Source of the DNA: an uncultured Bacilli bacterium | GTDB taxonomy: Bacteria > Bacillota_I > Bacilli_A > RF39 > UBA660 | Assembly (NCBI GenBank): GCA_910583685.1 | Contig: CAJTXY010000001.1 | Coordinates: forward strand, 20,439 to 84,438 | Direction: 5' to 3' | Length of the DNA stretch: 64,000 bases | In this document: positions 1-7,702 of the stretch, in pieces | How the letters are laid out: each line of letters begins with the position of its first letter | Position numbering within the stretch: the first letter of the stretch is position 1 | Program-made: the position numbers and the translations under genes | The notes under the pieces: generated by a model | The model's input: only the letters and a program-made list of their open reading frames with translations | The model's database searches: none | Told to the model about the DNA's origin: nothing

Positions 1-1578
1 ACCTGCTAGGACTTTGTCGATTGCCTCAAATCCACTTAAAGTTTGTGTAATAGCAAGGCCATACTTTCCAAGTAACATAGAAGCTACTTTTAAATTTAAT
101 TTATTGTCGTCTACTAGTAGAACCTTCTTACCAGAAACATTTAGTGGTATATCTATTTGTGTTTCGGTTGCAACTGCTTTTTCTGCAACGATCTTCTGAT
201 CAATAGCAACAGTAAATTTAGAACCTTTTCCGTAGACACTTTGAGCAACAATTTTACCTTTCATTAATTCTACTAATCTTTTCGTAATGGCAAGACCCAA
301 CCCTGTTCCTTCAATAGTAATATTTTTTTCTAGATCTAATCGTTCGAATTTCATAAACAGTTTATCAATTTTATCTTGTTTAATACCAATGCCACTATCT
401 TCAACGGCAATAATTAGTCTACAAGCTTTTCCGCTTTGAATCGTACTGATTTTAAAATCAATAAAACCTTCTTTGGTATATTTAGCGGCATTGGTTAAAA
501 GATTTAAGATAATTTGTTTTAATCTGACATAATCTCCGTATAAAACCGCGGGGACACTTTCATCTAAATGTGTTCTAAATTCAATTGGCTTTTCCCCGAT
601 CCTAGCCTTGGTCAGTAGTACGAGTTCATCAAAGACTTTATGCAAATCATACTCTGTATTTACAATTTCTAACTTATTGGCCTCAATTTTGGAAATATCA
701 AGGATTCCATTTACAATTTCCAATAAGTTATCAGAAGCCATTAAAATATCTCTCGCTTTTTCTTTTGTACTATCTGGTAAATCCTCTTCCGATAAGCTTT
801 GAGAAAATCCAACAATAGCATTTAGTGGTGTTCTAATCTCGTGGGACATACTTGATAAAAAGTCGGTCTTAGCAGCATTAGCACGTTCTGCTTGATTACG
901 AGCAAGTTCTAGTTCTGCAATCATCTTTAAATCAGGGTTTTCAATTGTAAAGTACATCAAAAATGTGGTAAATATTTGAACTGATTGAGTAAGTACTAAT
1001 GTAGGTTTTATAATTTGAATAATTCCTGAAATTAAGAACAAAACGGCATATATTAAAACTGGTAAATACTTTTTTGTTAGCAATTCTTTGATATGTAGAA
1101 GCATACAAGCTATTGAAATTAATAGGAAGGAAATGGATACTATTTTTAGTAAATCGACACTCATTCCATAGGTGTAAGAATATAGGCTTTTAGTTGGTTC
1201 AAAGTAATACTGGATTGGTAATACTAAAAAACCTACTGAACATATGATGAAAATTAGAAAAACAATTAGGCTCAATTTTTTATGATACTTTTTGTTAAAC
1301 GATATTACAATAGTATAAACTAACAATAAGCTAATCCATAATAAAATATTCACTAAAAAGAGTCTAGAGGTTATAGCGTTAAGTAAGGGGATTTTCTCCA
1401 TCACCATACATGTAAATATTTGAGATATTTCTAAAACAACACCAGTTAGAGAGACGACAATTAAGCGTTGATAAATTCTATTTTCTAAAGTTTTAAGTCT
1501 TTTTTTTGAAAAAAATACAATCACCAAAAGGACAATATAAACTAGGCTAGTTAACGAAAAATATATATTATAATTCAC
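1..1578 (-). CDS. Hybrid sensor histidine kinase, C-terminus cut by the window edge
   Basis: Membrane-bound sensor kinase. The reading frame is open from a GTG at 1578 to the window edge. The first ~215 residues form about six or seven membrane segments with no large extracellular domain. They are followed by a phosphoacceptor box SHEIRTPLNAI, an N-box region (LNLLTNAAKYT), G-boxes (DSGIGI and GTGLGL), and then the start of a receiver domain (KVLLVDDNKLN). The window ends about 40 residues into the receiver, before the expected phospho-aspartate. This layout is that of hybrid kinases that pass phosphate from His to an attached receiver Asp. The start is not certain: only a weak AAAGAAG lies upstream of the GTG and no better in-frame start is visible. 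The signal sensed and the output partner cannot be seen here. Confidence 0.85.
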   Translation of the reverse strand, partial: MNYNIYFSLTSLVYIVLLVIVFFSKKRLKTLENRIYQRLIVVSLTGVVLEISQIFTCMVMEKIPLLNAITSRLFLVNILLWISLLLVYTIVISFNKKYHKKLSLIVFLIFIICSVGFLVLPIQYYFEPTKSLYSYTYGMSVDLLKIVSISFLLISIACMLLHIKELLTKKYLPVLIYAVLFLISGIIQIIKPTLVLTQSVQIFTTFLMYFTIENPDLKMIAELELARNQAERANAAKTDFLSSMSHEIRTPLNAIVGFSQSLSEEDLPDSTKEKARDILMASDNLLEIVNGILDISKIEANKLEIVNTEYDLHKVFDELVLLTKARIGEKPIEFRTHLDESVPAVLYGDYVRLKQIILNLLTNAAKYTKEGFIDFKISTIQSGKACRLIIAVEDSGIGIKQDKIDKLFMKFERLDLEKNITIEGTGLGLAITKRLVELMKGKIVAQSVYGKGSKFTVAIDQKIVAEKAVATETQIDIPLNVSGKKVLLVDDNKLNLKVASMLLGKYGLAITQTLSGFEAIDKVLAG

Positions 1579-1622
1579 AATATCACACTTCTTTATCTTT
1601 ATATATTCAAATTATACCACGC

Positions 1623-1650
1623 AAAAAAAAGTACTGCAACAAGTACTTTT
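1623..1650 (-). terminator. Rho-independent terminator of the acyl-CoA-synthetase-like gene
   Basis: A 9-bp perfect stem (arms 1627-1635 and 1642-1650) with a six-base loop sits right after the stop codon of the upstream minus-strand gene. On the minus strand it is followed by an uninterrupted T run. Confidence 0.85.
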
Positions 1651-3503
1651 TATCTCGACTTAGAAAAAGCTTTCGCTTGTTCCGTAATAATTCCTTTAGT
1701 AGCAACATAATCTCTTTGTAATGCCATTGTATCAATTTTTCCAACAGATGTAAGTGGCATAGAATCTTTGAAAACGATATCAACTGGGTAAGTATAATCG
1801 GGTAAATTTTCTTTAATTAGTGAATATAATTCTTCTTTAATTGTTTCTTCCATCCCTTGATTACGATATTGTTCTTCTAAAACAGAAACAACAACAGGTG
1901 CATTTCCTTCTGTCACACTTGGTACTCCGATTGCAGAGCAACTTTGAACACAAGGGTATTTGCTTACTACATTTTCTAAAACAGATGGGAAAACTTTATA
2001 ACCACTACGAATAATCATACGTTTAATACGATCCTGATGATATACTTGTCCATCTTCTGCAACATAACCAATATCTTGCGAGTGAAGCCAAACTTTTCCA
2101 TCTTTGTGAACTTTTAACATATCGTCTGTTGCTTCTTGATTATTATAATAGCCTAGCATAACGGTTGGTCCAGTAATACATAATTCTCCTAATTCTCCAT
2201 AACTTTTTTCCTCACCTGTTTCTGGGTCAAATGCAGAAACAGAATTTCGTGGAAGTGGTAACCCTACACTACCAATGCTATTAATAATATCACTGGAAAC
2301 TGTTGCACAGGCAGCACATTCTGTTAAACCATAACCTTTTTTTATAATACGACCATTATGCTTTAACATAAATCTGTCTAGTTCCAATTCTTTTTCTTTT
2401 TTCATAGCATCTCCACCTACAATATAACTAACACCATATTCTAAATTGAGATTTTTCATAATTCTATTTTCCATCAAGGAATCAAAGTATGCAGGAACAC
2501 CTAAACATATTTCTGGTTTTTCTTTGGCAATTAATTCTGGGAACTTTTCTTGATCCATTTTAGGAATTAGATTAGATACCCACCCTTTTGAAACTGCTGT
2601 ATGAATTCCATTTACGGCACCATATGCAACAAATGGAACTAAAACATTTAAAAACTTACGATGTCTCTGTAAGTCAACGTGTACATAATCCAAACCATCA
2701 ACCATAGCGTTCATATTTTCGTTAGTTAGCATAACACCTTTTGGTGTTCCAGTTGTTCCACCAGTATGAACGATACAAGCAGGTTGATTAGCTTTAAACT
2801 CTGCATCTTCTACTTTCGAGATATCTCGTCCGGCTTTTATAAAATTATGCCAATTTATAAATGTATCATCATATTTTACAGATGGTATAGCACCCTTTTT
2901 TTGGTCTACATAATCTTTCAAGTTTTTTGCTTGCTTTAGGCCAAATGGAAGTGAATCATTTGGTGATAATACAACTACTTTTTCTATTTCAGTTTTTGGA
3001 ATTGCATTCTTAACAACATCATAACAAAGATTTAGCATTAGCATATATTTAGAATGCACTTCGTTTAAATAATCTGTCACTCCAATCTTTGTAGTTCTTG
3101 GGTCAATCATATTAGGAATTGCATTCATTTTGTTTAATGCATAAAATGAATAGATTAGTTCTGGACTATTAACAGACATAATCGTTACGATATCATTTTC
3201 TTTAACTCCTAGTTTAGAAAAAGCTTTTTGTGTTTCGTCAATTTTTTCAAAAAACTCTCTATAGGTGATATTTCTACCAAAATATTGTAAAACGATATCA
3301 TTTAGATATGGCTGATTTCTTTCTTTCATATATTGATAGGCATTAACTTTGGGTAATTCTGTTTCATACGATTCCTTTGGGAACCATCTTAAGTGTGGTT
3401 TGTCGATAGATGGCTTTCCTGTTAGTTTTTTACTTTCTTCGTGATTTACTACATATTTTTCTGAATCTTTCAATGTTGATTCATTTACTACTAATTCTTT
3501 CAT
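1650..3503 (-). CDS. Class I adenylate-forming enzyme (acyl-CoA synthetase-like)
   Basis: 617 residues. AMP-binding (ANL) superfamily: activates a carboxylate as acyl-adenylate and usually transfers it to CoA. The P-loop-like motif VHTGGTTGTPKG lies near residue 250, the GYGLTECA motif near 390, the hinge/A8 region DRIKRMIIRSGYKVFP near 510, and the C-terminal catalytic Lys is in SVGKID near 590, so all core motifs are intact. The start at 3503 is preferred over an ATG 21 bases upstream because GGAGG lies just before it. The substrate is not determined: fatty acid, aromatic acid and carrier-protein ligases share these motifs. No acyl carrier protein, thioesterase or fatty-acid gene is adjacent. 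It is a single-gene unit with its own terminator. Confidence 0.85.
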   Translation of the reverse strand: MKELVVNESTLKDSEKYVVNHEESKKLTGKPSIDKPHLRWFPKESYETELPKVNAYQYMKERNQPYLNDIVLQYFGRNITYREFFEKIDETQKAFSKLGVKENDIVTIMSVNSPELIYSFYALNKMNAIPNMIDPRTTKIGVTDYLNEVHSKYMLMLNLCYDVVKNAIPKTEIEKVVVLSPNDSLPFGLKQAKNLKDYVDQKKGAIPSVKYDDTFINWHNFIKAGRDISKVEDAEFKANQPACIVHTGGTTGTPKGVMLTNENMNAMVDGLDYVHVDLQRHRKFLNVLVPFVAYGAVNGIHTAVSKGWVSNLIPKMDQEKFPELIAKEKPEICLGVPAYFDSLMENRIMKNLNLEYGVSYIVGGDAMKKEKELELDRFMLKHNGRIIKKGYGLTECAACATVSSDIINSIGSVGLPLPRNSVSAFDPETGEEKSYGELGELCITGPTVMLGYYNNQEATDDMLKVHKDGKVWLHSQDIGYVAEDGQVYHQDRIKRMIIRSGYKVFPSVLENVVSKYPCVQSCSAIGVPSVTEGNAPVVVSVLEEQYRNQGMEETIKEELYSLIKENLPDYTYPVDIVFKDSMPLTSVGKIDTMALQRDYVATKGIITEQAKAFSKSR

Positions 3504-3744
3504 TAGAACCTCCATATTTTTCAATTTATTTTTCCTATAAACTGCATCAGGAATTAATTATATTCTATACCAAAACGATAGGATAAGCAAATAAATTATG
3601 TAAAGCAAATAAGTATAACATAAAGTTATATAGGCAATATAAGAAACAACACTTGATTTTCTTCGTTTTTTGGTACCTATATGAACACTTTATTTAATGA
3701 GTGAGAGAAATAAAAAATGTAGAAAAAACTCAATATTATTTAGG

Positions 3745-3773
3745 AAAGAAATCGAGTATTTATTGATTTCTTT
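3745..3773. other. Nine-base-pair hairpin in the divergent intergenic region
   Basis: Perfect inverted repeat: arms AAAGAAATC (3745-3753) and GATTTCTTT (3765-3773) with an 11-base loop. It lies between the divergent synthetase and methyltransferase genes (gap 3504-3854). No gene ends here, so it is not an obvious terminator. It may be an operator or a remnant terminator. Nothing else was recognised in this gap except the promoter listed separately. Confidence 0.4.
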
Positions 3774-3802
3774 TCTTATATCAGAACATAGTATCCCTAA
3801 TA

Positions 3803-3831
3803 TTGACAAAAGTGTTGGTTTATAATTTAAT
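3803..3831 (+). promoter_or_regulatory. Probable sigma-A promoter of the DUF3419-like gene
   Basis: A consensus -35 TTGACA (3803-3808), a 17-base spacer and a -10-like TTTAAT (3826-3831) lie just upstream of the AAAGGAG ribosome site and the ATG at 3855. Confidence 0.55.
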
Positions 3832-3854
3832 AATTGCTAAAAAGGAGATACTTT

Positions 3855-4763
3855 ATGACTAATATTAATAAATCTATTGAAATTGCAAAGAATTTAATAC
3901 TAACCGGCGAAGGCAAGGAAAAGTATATGCTATACCCTTATGCAACAGAAAATTTAGTTGGTCTATTTCATCAAATTGATGTATCTGGAAAAGACTGTCT
4001 TACTATTAATGGAAGTTTTGACCAAAGTCTAGATATGGCTTTGATGGGTGCTAAATCAGTTACAGCATTTGATATTAACCCATTATCTATTCCTTATGCT
4101 GAATTAAAAATGGCGCTTATTCTAACAGGCTACCGAAAAGAAATTTATTTTGGATTTTTAAATGGATACTATGATGTTTTAGAAAGTCTCGCCTTTCACC
4201 CAACAGTTTTTGAATATATGAAGAAAAACATCTCTGAGTCTTCCCTAGTATTTTGGCAAGAAATGTTTCAAAACTTTGACAAGCGACAAATTTGTCAAAA
4301 ACTTTTCTTTGATGGATACCATTTTTCAGAGCAAAAAGATTTTGTAAATTATATGCAAGATGATAACTACACGAAATTACAAGGAATGTTACCCAATACC
4401 AATATCCAATTATTAGAATGTAATATTAGGGTATTACCAAATATGTTAAACAAAAGCTTCGACATTATACATTTTTCTAATATTATTGGATATCAAGATA
4501 CAATGTATGAAGGAAAAAACAGAGAAGAAAAATTATATACTTACAAAGATTTGCTAGAAACTTATAGTCACTTTTTAAATAAAGACGGAAAAATTATTTC
4601 TTACATTTATGACCCTTTCAACAATCAAGGATGTGACGAGGTTCCAATTTTTGATAAAGACTTAAGAGATAAAATTTTTTCGGGAGACCAATATAGTTAT
4701 ATTTATTTTCCTGCATACTTTTCTGATGCAAAAGATGGATGTTTAATTTATACGAAAAAATAG
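3855..4763 (+). CDS. DUF3419-like SAM-dependent transferase
   Basis: 302 residues, soluble. A Rossmann-type SAM-binding pattern appears early: a glycine-containing strand-loop (LTINGSFDQSLDMALMGAKS) followed by an acidic strand end (TAFDINPLSI), and LHF-like residues in a later region (FDIIHFSNIIGY). The overall pattern resembles the DUF3419/BtaA-like group, some members of which move the 3-amino-3-carboxypropyl group of SAM. The family call is from memory of the pattern and the substrate is unknown. The start at 3855 is chosen for its AAAGGAG site; an ATG-free upstream extension adds seven residues without one. It is monocistronic, ending in a hairpin shared with the convergent genes. Confidence 0.6.
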   Translation: MTNINKSIEIAKNLILTGEGKEKYMLYPYATENLVGLFHQIDVSGKDCLTINGSFDQSLDMALMGAKSVTAFDINPLSIPYAELKMALILTGYRKEIYFGFLNGYYDVLESLAFHPTVFEYMKKNISESSLVFWQEMFQNFDKRQICQKLFFDGYHFSEQKDFVNYMQDDNYTKLQGMLPNTNIQLLECNIRVLPNMLNKSFDIIHFSNIIGYQDTMYEGKNREEKLYTYKDLLETYSHFLNKDGKIISYIYDPFNNQGCDEVPIFDKDLRDKIFSGDQYSYIYFPAYFSDAKDGCLIYTKK

Positions 4764-4928
4764 AAATGGTAAAACTATCACTTCTATTTTCCTTATAATA
4801 ATTGATTCGAAAAATTGTTCTTGAAATTCTGATAATGCTCTAATTTGTTCATCTGTATAATCTTTCTCACTAGGTGCCACTACTAACTTGTCATTATTAT
4901 CATTTGTTCTATGAATATATGCAATCAC
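4743..4928 (-). pseudogene. C-terminal fragment of an inorganic-pyrophosphatase-like protein
   Basis: 61 residues from a GTG that overlaps the NUDIX stop (GTGA). The segment IHRTNDNNDKLVVAPSE, then YTDEQI and FQEQFF, matches my memory of the last ~50 residues of a Bacillota family annotated as inorganic pyrophosphatase, in which the phrase HR.DDVEDKLVVAPEG and a FQEQ(Y/F)F helix close the protein. The N-terminal two thirds, with the metal- and pyrophosphate-binding residues, are absent, and the tail runs 21 bases into the convergent gene. It is therefore a remnant or a short accessory peptide, not an active enzyme. The overlap with the NUDIX gene would still allow coupled translation. This should be confirmed by database search. 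Confidence 0.5.
4757..4796. terminator. Bidirectional hairpin between convergent genes
   Basis: Imperfect stem pairing an AAAATAGAA arm with TTCTATTTT directly at the end of the DUF3419-like gene, followed by a T-rich stretch. It overlaps the end of the pyrophosphatase fragment on the other strand. Confidence 0.5.
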
Positions 4929-5371
4929 TTTTCATTTTCTATCTTCTTTAACTTTTCTATCACGTACCATAAAAGTGGTGAAGTATTTTCTCCTGTTAAC
5001 TTGTCCATTTTAACCCATACGGCGTCATCAGAATCGATACAGTCATCCCCACTTTTGATTCTAGACTCTTTTATTTCTACTTTATATAAAATGCCGATTC
5101 GTTGTAGGTCTTCTTGCGTAAATCTATTTATCTTCCACTTAACATTGACACTCGCCGTATCCCAAAGTTTTGCTTTTAACACCTCTGCCCCTAATTCTTC
5201 TTTACATTCTCTATATAAAGCATCGATTGGATTTTCGTTATGTTCAATTCCACCACCTGGCAAATCATATTTTCCCTTGTCACCACCATACGCTTTTTTA
5301 ATTAATGCTATTTTTTCTTCTTTTTCAATGATTGCATATGCACCAACTAATGTTTTTCTAACGATTCTCAT
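4925..5371 (-). CDS. NUDIX hydrolase
   Basis: 148 residues. A complete Nudix box (GGIEHNENPIDALYRECKEE, continuing LGA) lies at about residues 41-63. It fits G-x5-E-x7-REUxEExGU, so the metal-binding glutamates are present. Members cleave nucleoside diphosphates linked to another moiety; the substrate here is open. The ATG overlaps the stop of the upstream DHH gene by four bases (ATGA), so the two are translationally coupled, and its own stop overlaps the start of the pyrophosphatase fragment. A NUDIX enzyme next to a DHH nucleotidase suggests nucleotide or RNA-fragment clean-up. Confidence 0.9.
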   Translation of the reverse strand: MRIVRKTLVGAYAIIEKEEKIALIKKAYGGDKGKYDLPGGGIEHNENPIDALYRECKEELGAEVLKAKLWDTASVNVKWKINRFTQEDLQRIGILYKVEIKESRIKSGDDCIDSDDAVWVKMDKLTGENTSPLLWYVIEKLKKIENEK

Positions 5372-6279
5372 TTCTTCTCCTCCTCTGCTCCTTTAAAAAT
5401 TTGTTTTATAATCTCTACTCTTTTTTCATCAGGAATCCCAAAGCCACTTGCTTTTTTATGACCTCCACCCCCAAGGGTAGTTGCTAACTCCGCTAAATCT
5501 ACATTATCCTTTTGTGTTCTAAGACTTACTCCTCCGCCAACATTTATCATTGCAATAAAATCAAGCTCTGGATGTGCATTTTGAAGCAGCATTCCAAGTT
5601 CACTGCGATAATTCTCTGCGAAAACAACACCGACTTTATAATTCTGATAAGTAAAAGTCAGCAATTGTTCATTTTTTCTTTCGAAGTATCGTTTGATTCT
5701 ACTTTCCTCAATTTCCAAGATCTCTTCCTCTGTATTGGTGATTATAGGGACACCTTCATCATTTAAATTCTTAACAAAGTGATCAATATAGCCTAGATTC
5801 CCATATATTTCAAATAAGTCTCCTAATCTTTTGGCAGTAAAATCTTTCTTTGTAACCCAATGCCATAAATCAAGATTTTTTACACATTCTACATAATCAT
5901 TTATTTTAGACGTGTTTAATTGTTCGTTGTTTGTTTTTAAATAATGATAAAACAAGGACGTTGCACATTCATTGATATCTAATGTAACAAATGGGTATTT
6001 AGAAGCATACTGCTGACTAATATGATGGTCGAAGACACAAAATTTTTCTTTCCAGGATTGCTTTTCTATCCATTCATAAAGTTCTTCACTAAGAGATAAG
6101 TCTGTCACATAAATATGTTCATAATTATCTAAATCTTCTTTAAGTAAAAGAGAAACTTTCTCTTCTACTTCTTCTATTTCTAATAAGTGAAAATCGACAT
6201 CTCTTTTCAATAACTTTAATAAAATTACAGGACTTACCCCATCTACATCCTTTGCATGTGTTATGATCATATCTTTCAT
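5368..6279 (-). CDS. DHH-family phosphoesterase (NrnB-like oligoribonuclease or cyclic-nucleotide phosphodiesterase)
   Basis: 303 residues, soluble. N-terminal DHH domain: THAKDVDGV (metal-binding Asp), VTDLSLSEEL, then the signature FDHHIS near residue 95. The C-terminal DHHA1 domain has the glycine-rich TLGGGGHKKASGFG motif near residue 275. The architecture and length suit NrnB/YngD-type enzymes that degrade short RNA oligonucleotides or cyclic nucleotides; NrnA-like enzymes are the main alternative. AGAGG precedes the ATG. It is the first gene of a coupled pair with the NUDIX gene. Confidence 0.85.
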   Translation of the reverse strand: MKDMIITHAKDVDGVSPVILLKLLKRDVDFHLLEIEEVEEKVSLLLKEDLDNYEHIYVTDLSLSEELYEWIEKQSWKEKFCVFDHHISQQYASKYPFVTLDINECATSLFYHYLKTNNEQLNTSKINDYVECVKNLDLWHWVTKKDFTAKRLGDLFEIYGNLGYIDHFVKNLNDEGVPIITNTEEEILEIEESRIKRYFERKNEQLLTFTYQNYKVGVVFAENYRSELGMLLQNAHPELDFIAMINVGGGVSLRTQKDNVDLAELATTLGGGGHKKASGFGIPDEKRVEIIKQIFKGAEEEKK

Positions 6280-6283
6280 CTTT

Positions 6284-6385
6284 TTACCTCTTTTCTTTTG
6301 ATTTACTTATTTTTTTGACACCTACTTTTCCATCATAATCGTCATAATAGAAAAACCAATACTTTTTACCCTTTCTCTTATCCAT
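6284..6385 (-). CDS. Possible 33-residue basic small protein upstream of the DHH gene
   Basis: An ATG at 6385 opens 33 codons rich in Lys and aromatic residues (KKYWFFYYDDYDGKVG), and its stop codon overlaps the ribosome site of the DHH gene. It is preceded by a 13-codon frame (6378-6419) that has an AGGGAG site and overlaps it as ATGGATAA. No family is recognised. The aromatic stretch is loosely like the arm-binding start of tyrosine integrases, so it could also be a gene remnant. Confidence 0.3.
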   Translation of the reverse strand: MDKRKGKKYWFFYYDDYDGKVGVKKISKSKEKR

Positions 6386-6538
6386 ATGTTATTTCCACTT
6401 TTTGTCTTATGTTCGTCATAAATAAAATACTCCCTACTTATTTATCTTCTATTTAGTATTATATCATACTGCAATCCTTTCTAAAAATTATTTTCTTACT
6501 TTATCAACTGCAATAAGTCTATTAAATATTTTTTATCA

Positions 6539-7627
6539 TTACTTGCTTTCCCTTGAAATATTAAGGAGAATCCCCATACTGACCATACTAATTAACAAGC
6601 TACTTCCGCCATAACTTAAAAATGGTAAAGTTACACCTGTTACAGGAATTAGTCCAACGACAACCATTAAGTTCATAAGGGACTGAAAAATGATTTGAAA
6701 CACCATACCAAATGCTAGGTATTTCGGAAATTCCTCTTTTGCATTTAATGCAATTTTAATACCACGATATAAAAGGAGAACAAAAAGTCCACATACGATT
6801 ACTACTCCCATCACACCAAACTCCTCTGAAATGATAGAAAAAATAAAATCTGTCTGTGGTTCAGGCAAATAGAAATGTTTCTGAATGGAATTCAAATAAC
6901 CATTTCCTAAAAGACCACCTGGTCCTATTGCATAAAGAGACTGAATAATTTGAAATCCTGTTCCTAGTGCGTCACTCCAAGGATCTACGAATGAAGTAAT
7001 TCTATCCATTCTATAAGGTGCAATGATGATTAAAATAACAATACCGATAATGCCTATTGCTCCACATCCCATAAAAAACTTCATATTCACTCCTGCAATA
7101 AAAAGAAGAGAAACGATGGAAACCACTAAAATTACGCCTGTTCCTAGGTCTGGTTGTAGCATAATGAGGCCAAAGAAGAAAAGTGTTACTCCAAGTATGG
7201 GAAAGACACCGTCTTTTAAACTTTTTAAAAACTTATTACTCTTTTCTAGATACTTGCTTGTAAAAATAATAAGGCCTAATTTCGCAAACTCACTTGGCTG
7301 AATTCCTAAGGAACCAATTCCAAACCAGCTTCTACTACCATTACGAATGCTACCAATTCCCGGAATTAGAACTAAAACCAAAAGGATCAAACAAATTAGC
7401 AAAATTAGATTGGATTTTTCTTTGTAAATAGAATAATGAATTTTGGAAATAGACATCATAATAAAAATACCCACCGCCAAAAAGATCGCCTGATACTTAA
7501 TATAATGAAAACTATCATGAAATTTATATTCTGCCCAAATACTAGAGGCAGAGTAGATCATAATCAGACCAAATACTGCTAATGTAATTACGGTTATAAA
7601 TAAGGTTTTATCCAGTCCTCTTTTCAT
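6539..7627 (-). CDS. ftsW: FtsW/SpoVE-type SEDS peptidoglycan glycosyltransferase
   Basis: 362 residues, about ten membrane segments. SEDS protein that polymerises lipid II during septation, with a partner class B PBP. Diagnostic stretches are SRSWFGIGSLGIQPSEFAKL, MLQPDLGTG, VDPWSDALGTGFQIIQSLYA with the conserved catalytic-region Asp, YLPEPQTDFIFSIISEE, and the C-terminal LPFLSYGGSSLL. The PEPQTDFIFSIISEE form and the SRSW loop favour FtsW/SpoVE over RodA. GGGTGAT precedes the ATG. It stands alone; the transpeptidase and MraY are 13 kb away. A second SEDS protein is at 52117-53247. Confidence 0.92.
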   Translation of the reverse strand: MKRGLDKTLFITVITLAVFGLIMIYSASSIWAEYKFHDSFHYIKYQAIFLAVGIFIMMSISKIHYSIYKEKSNLILLICLILLVLVLIPGIGSIRNGSRSWFGIGSLGIQPSEFAKLGLIIFTSKYLEKSNKFLKSLKDGVFPILGVTLFFFGLIMLQPDLGTGVILVVSIVSLLFIAGVNMKFFMGCGAIGIIGIVILIIIAPYRMDRITSFVDPWSDALGTGFQIIQSLYAIGPGGLLGNGYLNSIQKHFYLPEPQTDFIFSIISEEFGVMGVVIVCGLFVLLLYRGIKIALNAKEEFPKYLAFGMVFQIIFQSLMNLMVVVGLIPVTGVTLPFLSYGGSSLLISMVSMGILLNISRESK

Positions 7628-7674
7628 ATCATCACCCTATTAAATTATATTTTTTTATAACGAAAAAAGAACGA

Positions 7675-7702
7675 AAGAAAAAGGTATCATTCAATGATAC
7701 CC
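7675..7702 (-). terminator. Rho-independent terminator of the 725-residue secreted protein gene
   Basis: Stem GGTATCAT/ATGATACC (7683-7690 and 7694-7701) directly after the stop codon, followed on the minus strand by a T-rich tail. Confidence 0.85.

Noticed and set aside
4911..5396. 161-codon plus-strand frame over the NUDIX gene
   Set aside because: Antisense shadow of a complete Nudix-box gene; composition is typical of reverse-strand translation.
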